64,000 bases of DNA from Streptomyces sp. man185 (lineage in GTDB: Bacteria > Actinomycetota > Actinomycetes > Streptomycetales > Streptomycetaceae). The stretch lies in NCBI GenBank assembly GCA_002551355.1, contig NTHE01000034.1:23208-87207 (forward strand), in the 5' to 3' direction. Of this stretch, positions 58,843 through 64,000 are shown piece after piece. Both the position numbers and the translations under genes were made by a program. How positions within the stretch are numbered: position 1 is the first letter of the stretch; every line of letters begins with the position of its first letter. The notes below the pieces were generated by a model. That model saw only the letters and a program-made list of their open reading frames with translations, was not told where the DNA came from and made no database searches.

Positions 58843-60108
58843 TCAGCGGGGCAGTTCGGCGCGGCGGAGTGCGGTGAAGGCGAGGCCCGCCACGCCACCC
58901 GTCGCGCAGACGGCCGCGCTGACGGCGTAGACCGGCCCGGTGCCCCACAGGGTGACGGCCGCCCCGGTGACGGGGTAGCTGAGCGGGATGAGCGCGTAGG
59001 TGAAGAACGTCGACACGGAGGTGACCCGGCCCAGGTACGCCGGATCGGCGGTGGTCTGGACGAGGGCTCCGCACAGCGCGCCGGCCAGGCCGCCGACGAG
59101 GCCGACGAACGCGGCGGTCGCGGCGGCGAGGGCCACGGTGGGGACCTGGGCCAGGGCCGCGATGCCCGTCGCGCCGACGGCGGCGGTCAGGCAGAGCACG
59201 AGCCCGGCGCGCTCCACCCGGCCCCGGACAGCGAGGAGGAGGGCGGACCCGGCCGCCCCACCGGCGAATCCCGCGACGATCCAGCCCATGCCGGCCGCGC
59301 CCCAGCCGCGCTGCTCGGAGAGCAGGATCAGGCCCAGGTTGAGCGGCCCGACGAAGCCCAGCTCGCTGAGGGCGATGACGAGCATGAGCGGGCCGAGCAG
59401 GGGGTGGCGGCGGATGTACCGGAGCCCGTCGACGAGGTCGTGCCAGGCGTTCGATGGCGGTGCCGTTTCGGTGTCCGTAGCCGCCTCGTCGGGCTTCACC
59501 GGCTCGGGCAGCGGTCTGATCCGCAGGCTCAGAAGCAGCGGCAGGGACAGGGCGAACAGCACTCCGGCGGCGGCGAAGGCGAGCGAGGGGCCGCCCGTCG
59601 CTACGGCGACCCCGCCCATCGGCGCACCGATGATCGAGGAGCCGCGCGCGGCCAGTGCGCGCAGGCCCTGGATCCGGGCGAGCTGGCCCGGGCCGCTGAT
59701 CCGGGGCGGCAGCGCTCCGACGGCGGGCAGGAACAGGGCGTCGACCGCGCCGAAGAGCAGGGCGACGACCACCAGGACGCCCACGGTGGGCGCGGTCAGG
59801 ACGAGTGTGGCGGCGAGGGAGAGAACGAGGAGCGCGCGGGCGGCGTCGCTGCCGATGACGACGCGGCGGGGTCCGAGCCGGTCGGCGAGCACTCCCCCGC
59901 CGAGCATCAGGAGCGCCCGGGGTAGGGAGCCGGCGGCGAGCACGAGGCCGGTGCCGGAGGCGCTGCCGGTCCGGGCGGCGGCCCAGGCGAGGGCCATGAA
60001 GTAGACACTGTCGCCGATCATCGACGCGGTGTACGCGCCGAGCCAGCGCAGGACGTTGGGGTCGCGGTGGGCGGGGTGTTCGGGCGCTTCCACGGCGCTG
60101 GCGGTCAT
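58843..60108 (-). CDS. MFS transporter (exporter type)
   Basis: 421 residues, ATG 60108 with GAAGGA upstream. Twelve membrane helices; the loop 2-3 motif LADRLGPRRVVIGSDAARALL is typical of the MFS_3/enterobactin exporter-like group. Lies 29 bp after an ArsR-type regulator gene in the same direction, so efflux of a compound sensed by that regulator is likely. Confidence 0.92.
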   Translation of the reverse strand: MTASAVEAPEHPAHRDPNVLRWLGAYTASMIGDSVYFMALAWAAARTGSASGTGLVLAAGSLPRALLMLGGGVLADRLGPRRVVIGSDAARALLVLSLAATLVLTAPTVGVLVVVALLFGAVDALFLPAVGALPPRISGPGQLARIQGLRALAARGSSIIGAPMGGVAVATGGPSLAFAAAGVLFALSLPLLLSLRIRPLPEPVKPDEAATDTETAPPSNAWHDLVDGLRYIRRHPLLGPLMLVIALSELGFVGPLNLGLILLSEQRGWGAAGMGWIVAGFAGGAAGSALLLAVRGRVERAGLVLCLTAAVGATGIAALAQVPTVALAAATAAFVGLVGGLAGALCGALVQTTADPAYLGRVTSVSTFFTYALIPLSYPVTGAAVTLWGTGPVYAVSAAVCATGGVAGLAFTALRRAELPR

Positions 60109-60137
60109 GGGTTCGTCCTTCCGTGAGGGAAGCGGGC

Positions 60138-60725
60138 TCAGGGACGGAACGGGAAGCCGTAGGTGTGCAGGGCGACGCTCTCCCGGCCCTCCGTGTCGCC
60201 CCCCTCCTCGCGTGCACGGCCCGCTTCCTCGTAGCGGTCGATCAGCGCTCCCATTTCCCGGCTGAGGGCGGCCAGCTCCTCCGCGGTGAGCCGGAGGAGG
60301 TTCTCCGAGCTCCAGGAGGCGCTGCGCCATTCCGTGTCCCAGGTGTGCCGTGTGTCCTGGTGGGCCCGGTAGAGCTCGACGTGCTGGTCGAAGGACATCC
60401 GGCCGGCCGCGGCGTAGACGGCGGCCCGGTCCGGTGCGTCGTCGAAGTCCGCGTCGCTGAAGGTCAGCCCTCGGGAGGACGGCTGCCACCAGCGCTCCCG
60501 GCCGTCGGTGCCCTGTCCCTCGGCGGGTTCGATCAGTCCGTGGTCGGCGAGCTTGCGCAGGTGGTAGCTGACGAGCGAGACCGCCTCGTCGACCTGGTCG
60601 GCGAGCTGGGAGGCGGTGGCGGTGCGCTTGATGTGCAGGGCCCGGTAGAGCTTCAGGCGCAAGGGGTGGCCGATCGCCTTGAGAGTGTCGAGGTCGGTGA
60701 CGCGGCGGCGTTCTTCACTGGGCAT
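60138..60725 (-). CDS. ArsR/HTH_20-type transcriptional regulator
   Basis: 195 residues. The N-terminal winged helix is TLKAIGHPLRLKLYRALHIKRTATASQLADQ followed by SLVSYHLRKLADHGLIEPA and a wing GRERWWQPS. The C-terminal half is helical and charged (ligand or dimer domain). Upstream is a striking array of three TTGCGC units at exact 14-bp spacing. Probably autoregulated and controls the MFS gene that follows. Confidence 0.9.
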   Translation of the reverse strand: MPSEERRRVTDLDTLKAIGHPLRLKLYRALHIKRTATASQLADQVDEAVSLVSYHLRKLADHGLIEPAEGQGTDGRERWWQPSSRGLTFSDADFDDAPDRAAVYAAAGRMSFDQHVELYRAHQDTRHTWDTEWRSASWSSENLLRLTAEELAALSREMGALIDRYEEAGRAREEGGDTEGRESVALHTYGFPFRP

Positions 60726-60752
60726 GACACGACCATAGATACACAGGAAAAG

Positions 60753-60786
60753 TTGCGCAATATAAATTGCGCAATATTTGTTGCGG
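60753..60786. promoter_or_regulatory. 14-bp-periodic TTGCGCAA operator array
   Basis: TTGCGCAA at 60753-60760 and 60767-60774, and TTGCGG at 60781-60786: three units with start-to-start spacing of 14 bp. Each full unit is a perfect palindrome, and ATATAAA/ATATTTG spacers make an AT-rich island in a ~73% GC context. It lies 28 bp before the regulator start. Confidence 0.75.
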
Positions 60787-60792
60787 ACTCCT

Positions 60793-62076
60793 TCAGGCGC
60801 CGAGCAGCCGTCGCGCGGCCAGGGCGAGCGAGACCTCCACCGCGTCCCGGGGACGGGTGAGGCAGCGACCGGTGAGCTGTTCGAAGCGGCGGAGGCGGTT
60901 GAGGACGGTGTTGCGGTGGCAGTAGAGCTTCGCGCCCGCCCGCTGCGCCGAGCCGTCCGTGTCCAGCCAGGCGGTGAGGGTCTCCACGATGACCTCGCGG
61001 TCGGCGGGGTCCAGCCGGTCCAGCGGGCCCAGCACCCGGTCGGCGAGCGCTCCGGCGAGTGCGGGCGAGGAGGCGACCAGGGCGTCCGGGAGGTGCTCGT
61101 CGAGCAGGACGGTGCCGCCGGACGCGGGGCAGGCGCGCAGCGCGGTCTCGGCCAGCCGCCGAGCGTCGCCGAGGGCGGCCAGGCCCTCGACTGCGGAGCC
61201 GATCCCGGCCCGGGTCCCGGCCGGTACGTCCAGCGCGGCGGCCAGTTCGCTCAGCTCGCCGGGCGGGCCCGCCAGCGGCAGGATCGCGAACTCGGCCTCC
61301 GGGCCCGGGTGCCAGAGCACCGCCGCCCCCGGGTGGGCGGCGGGCAGCGTCAGCCGGGGACGGGCGGCGGCCCCCGGTCCGCGCGGGGCGGCGGCCACCG
61401 CGAGCACGGCGTACCGCCCCTGCTCCGGCAGCCCCAGCATGGCGGCCGCTTCGGCGAGGTCGGCGATCCGGGCGGTCCCGTCCAGGAGGGCGGCGACCAT
61501 GAGCCGCTGCCGGTTCTCGCGCCGCCAGGACAGCCGCCGCTCCGCCTGCCGGTAGGCCTCCGCGACGACCCCGCAGTGCTCGTCCACGAAGTTCCACACG
61601 TCGGCGGCGACATGGACGAGCAGCCGGACGTCGTCGGGGTCGCGCCGGGCGGTCTCGTCCACCAGGTCCTGCCAGACCATCGCTCCGCCCATCCGGAAGG
61701 CGTGCAGGACCGCGTCGAGCGGTACGCCCTGCTCGGCGCGGATCTCGCCGATCCAGCGGGAGGTGCGGTGGGCGGACTCCCGGAACTCGCGGGGCTGGAT
61801 CAGGGAGCCGACGTTGTGCCGCAGCGAGTGGTGGACCTCCTGCCAGACCTCGGCCCGGTCGGAGTCGATCGCCGCCCGGTAGCCGGGCTCCTGGGCGTGC
61901 AGGGCCTCGACGAGCCGGTCGGTGAGGGCCGGCAGGGACGCGACGAGGACCCGGGCGGCCCGGTGCAGCACCTCGACGGCCTCGCGATCGGCCAGGGAAC
62001 GCAGGCGCTGCGGCAACGGCGTCACGGAGGGCGCGCCGTGCAGCTCCCCGATCCGCGAACGTACGACCTGTGGCAT
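60793..62076 (-). CDS. PucR/CdaR-type transcriptional regulator
   Basis: 427 residues from ATG 62076, preceded by GGAGG. The C-terminal PucR HTH is AGAKLYCHRNTVLNRLRRFEQLTGRC. Before it lies a GGDEF-like middle domain with RAGIGSAVEGLAALGDARRLAETAL, and an N-terminal RsbR-like helical region (LVEALHAQEPGYRAAID). Such proteins often regulate nearby or distant operons in development and secondary metabolism (BldB/SdrA relatives) in response to unknown signals. Single gene. Confidence 0.9.
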   Translation of the reverse strand: MPQVVRSRIGELHGAPSVTPLPQRLRSLADREAVEVLHRAARVLVASLPALTDRLVEALHAQEPGYRAAIDSDRAEVWQEVHHSLRHNVGSLIQPREFRESAHRTSRWIGEIRAEQGVPLDAVLHAFRMGGAMVWQDLVDETARRDPDDVRLLVHVAADVWNFVDEHCGVVAEAYRQAERRLSWRRENRQRLMVAALLDGTARIADLAEAAAMLGLPEQGRYAVLAVAAAPRGPGAAARPRLTLPAAHPGAAVLWHPGPEAEFAILPLAGPPGELSELAAALDVPAGTRAGIGSAVEGLAALGDARRLAETALRACPASGGTVLLDEHLPDALVASSPALAGALADRVLGPLDRLDPADREVIVETLTAWLDTDGSAQRAGAKLYCHRNTVLNRLRRFEQLTGRCLTRPRDAVEVSLALAARRLLGA

Positions 62077-62318
62077 GGCGGCCTCCACCGGGAATCGGCC
62101 CACCGCGCGAGCGACGGGTCCGGCGCACCCGGCCCGGCGGGGCGCGAGCGCGGCGACACGATCCTGACGCCCGCAGAATGACATACCGCCCGGTCGGTAC
62201 CTAGGGGTCTGCGCGGAACTCGACATCACGGTCTCGCAACCCCCGGGACTCCTGGACGTTCCCCAGGGCCTGTCGTCAAACGGCCGTCGTCACCCTGAGG
62301 GCGGTTCGACAGCACGCC

Positions 62319-64000
62319 CTAGGGGCCCAGCAGCCGGGCCAGTTCGGTGCGGGAGCGGATACCGAGGGTGGCGAAGACGTTTCGGAGGTGGTGGTCGACC
62401 GTGCGGGGGCTGAGCGAGAGCCGCAGCGCCACTTCGCGGTTGGTGGCCCCCTCGGCGACACAGCGGGCGATGCGCTGCTGCTGGGGGGTGAGCGCGGCCA
62501 ACGGGTCGCTCACCGCGTCCGGCCGGGCCCCGGCCTGCTCCCCCGCCGCCCGCAGTTCCCCCGCCGCCCTCTCCGCCCAGGCGCGGGCCGAGCAGCGCTG
62601 GAAGGCGACGAGGGCGTCGCGCAGTGGGCCGCGGGCCTCGCGGGTGCGCCGGCGGCGGCGCAGCCACTGTCCGTACAGCAGTCGGGTGCGGGCCCGTTCG
62701 AAGTCGCCGCCCGCCCGTTCGTGGTGAGCCAGGGCCTCGGCGTAGCGGGCCTCGACCTCGTCGGCGGGGGCCAGGAGGGCGCGGCAACGGGCCAGTTGCG
62801 CGGGTGCGCCGGGGTCGGCGGTCCGGGCCTCCCAGGAAGCGAACTCGGCTACCGCGGCGTGGAGTTCGCGGGACTCCTCCGGCAGTCGGCCGCCCAGAAC
62901 AGCGGCCTCGACCCAGCAGGGCACGGCAAGCATCCGGGCGGCGAAGTGGCCCCGGCCCGGACCGGTCCCTACCAGCGGGGCCAGCCGGGCGGCCGCCTCG
63001 CCGGGCCGCCCCGAGGCCAGGTCCGCACGGGCCCGCGCCCAGGTGGCGAGGGTGGCGGCCTGGGCCAGCCCGTGCGGGCCGGCCCCGGCCAGCGCTGCGT
63101 CACCGTGCGCGGCGCACACCTCGGCGGGCCCCTCCACGGAGGCGGCGAGGGCGAGCACGGCGTGCAGATGGGCGGAGCTGTTGGGCTGCCCCGTACGCCG
63201 GGCGGCGTGCAGCCCTTCCAGCGCGTGGGCGCGCGCACCGGCGTGCCGCCCGGCCCGCAGTTCGGCGTAGGCGAGGTGTTCGAGCGCCGGGGGCAGCAGT
63301 GCGTCGAGCCCGCTGGTCCGTACGGCGGCGAGCGCGCGGGCGCCCGCACGGCAGGCGGCGGCGACGTCGCCGAGGACCAGGGCCGCGCCCCCGGCCCGGA
63401 GCAGCGTGGCCGGTGCGCCGGGGCCCCCGGCGGGGTCGAGGCAGCGGCGGAGCCTGGCATGGCCCTCGGCGGTGCGACCTTCGAGCACGGCGGACATGCC
63501 GGCCCGGTAGTGCTCCAGATTCTCGTCCACCGGGGTGCGGGCGAGCCGGTTCATGGCGTCGAGGTAGCCGACCGCGTCCCCCGCCGCCCAGGCGGCCTCC
63601 GCCGCGCCGAGCAAGGCGTCGAGGGCCCGGCGGGGATCGTACGGCGCCAGGAGCGCGGCCGCGGCGAGCAGGGCTTCGTGGGCGTCGCACGCGGGCCCGG
63701 AGCGCAGGGCGAGCATGCCGTGGACGTAGGGCGCGAGGCCTGGGGCGGGGTCGGTCGGCGGGCCGGCCGTGCCGGGCTCGGTGCCCGAAACCACCACGCC
63801 GGGCTCGGCGACCGGATCCGGGCTTGCCGTGCGAGGTCCGGTCCTGGCCAGCAGGGCCCGGGCCAGGGCCGGGTCGCCCGCCAGCCCCGCCTGCTCGGCC
63901 GCCGCGGCGAACCGGGCCGCGCGCAGGGCCGGTTCGGTGGAGAGCAGGGCGGCGCGGGCGAGGGCGGCGGAGCGCTCGGCGTGCGGGCAGGGGGCGACGG
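62319..64000 (-). CDS. LuxR-family (LAL-type) regulator, C-terminal part
   Basis: The frame is open to the right edge; ~560 residues are visible. The C-terminal LuxR HTH is LTPQQQRIARCVAEGATNREVALRLSLSPRTVDHHLRNVFATLGIRSRTELARLL. Upstream is a long TPR-like helical array (Ala-rich repeats such as ALLAAAALLAPYDPRRALDAL). The outermost visible piece (ALARAALLSTEPALRAARF) fits the linker of large ATP-binding MalT/LAL regulators, so an AAA ATPase domain probably lies beyond the window. A start at GTG 63797 is unlikely. Confidence 0.9.
   Translation of the reverse strand, partial: VAPCPHAERSAALARAALLSTEPALRAARFAAAAEQAGLAGDPALARALLARTGPRTASPDPVAEPGVVVSGTEPGTAGPPTDPAPGLAPYVHGMLALRSGPACDAHEALLAAAALLAPYDPRRALDALLGAAEAAWAAGDAVGYLDAMNRLARTPVDENLEHYRAGMSAVLEGRTAEGHARLRRCLDPAGGPGAPATLLRAGGAALVLGDVAAACRAGARALAAVRTSGLDALLPPALEHLAYAELRAGRHAGARAHALEGLHAARRTGQPNSSAHLHAVLALAASVEGPAEVCAAHGDAALAGAGPHGLAQAATLATWARARADLASGRPGEAAARLAPLVGTGPGRGHFAARMLAVPCWVEAAVLGGRLPEESRELHAAVAEFASWEARTADPGAPAQLARCRALLAPADEVEARYAEALAHHERAGGDFERARTRLLYGQWLRRRRRTREARGPLRDALVAFQRCSARAWAERAAGELRAAGEQAGARPDAVSDPLAALTPQQQRIARCVAEGATNREVALRLSLSPRTVDHHLRNVFATLGIRSRTELARLLGP

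Noticed and set aside
1..64000. CRISPR array, prophage or tRNA-linked integrative element
   Set aside because: No regularly spaced repeats with unique spacers, no integrase or phage structural genes, and no tRNA-like cloverleaf were seen.

Overview
The window is 64 kb of very GC-rich actinobacterial chromosome and almost certainly comes from a Streptomyces. The evidence is the extreme third-position GC, the gltBD / VIT / ADP-ribosylglycohydrolase / lgt / trpCMBA / trpE / hisI order, the small trpM gene, a secreted trypsin of the S. griseus type, and the typical Streptomyces intergenic repeats. No tRNA, rRNA or CRISPR array was recognised.

Layout. 1-987 is the end of a 5'-nucleotidase. 988-3722 is a small accessory island: an orphan gene of unknown function, an IS5-family remnant, a methyltransferase, and an intact-looking IS5-family element whose transposase needs a -1 frameshift. 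The IS abuts the stop codon of a siderophore-type FAD N-monooxygenase (3723-5150), which is coupled to a PLP decarboxylase (5147-6643). No acyltransferase or synthetase partner genes follow. 6946-18308 is a mixed block: ArsR regulator, pepN, aquaporin, chorismate mutase, AraC regulator with a divergent GH35 beta-galactosidase, trypsin, a putative zinc protease, an ankyrin protein and a VOC-GNAT fusion.

18457-30352 is a steroid C/D-ring (HIP) degradation locus: SDR, echA20, ipdA, ipdB, ipdC, fadA6, kstR2, second SDR, and two acyl-CoA dehydrogenases. It has two divergent promoters sharing one 20-bp operator-like motif. A DEAD-box helicase, a cold-shock gene and a nest of REP-like hairpins split it.

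30394-39492 holds a PNPOx-like protein, HutD-like and vWA proteins, a rhomboid protease with an N-terminal zinc finger, and glutamate synthase gltBD. 39922-48804 has a VIT-family transporter with a possible iron box. Divergent from it is a seven-gene, fully overlapping operon: four diverged ADP-ribosylglycohydrolases, ribokinase, a family III CoA-transferase and a citrate-lyase-like protein. This is the most unusual system here. 48865-58107, all on the minus strand, carries lgt, a DsbA-like lipo- or membrane-anchored protein, trpA-trpB-trpM-trpC, small membrane proteins, trpE and hisI. 58192-64000 has a TIGR03085 protein, an ArsR-type regulator with its MFS transporter and a striking 14-bp-periodic AT-rich operator, a PucR/CdaR-type regulator and the end of a large LuxR-family (LAL) regulator that runs off the window.

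Start sites were chosen by eye from family length, ribosome binding sites and gene overlaps. Functional names rest on motif recognition, not on searches.
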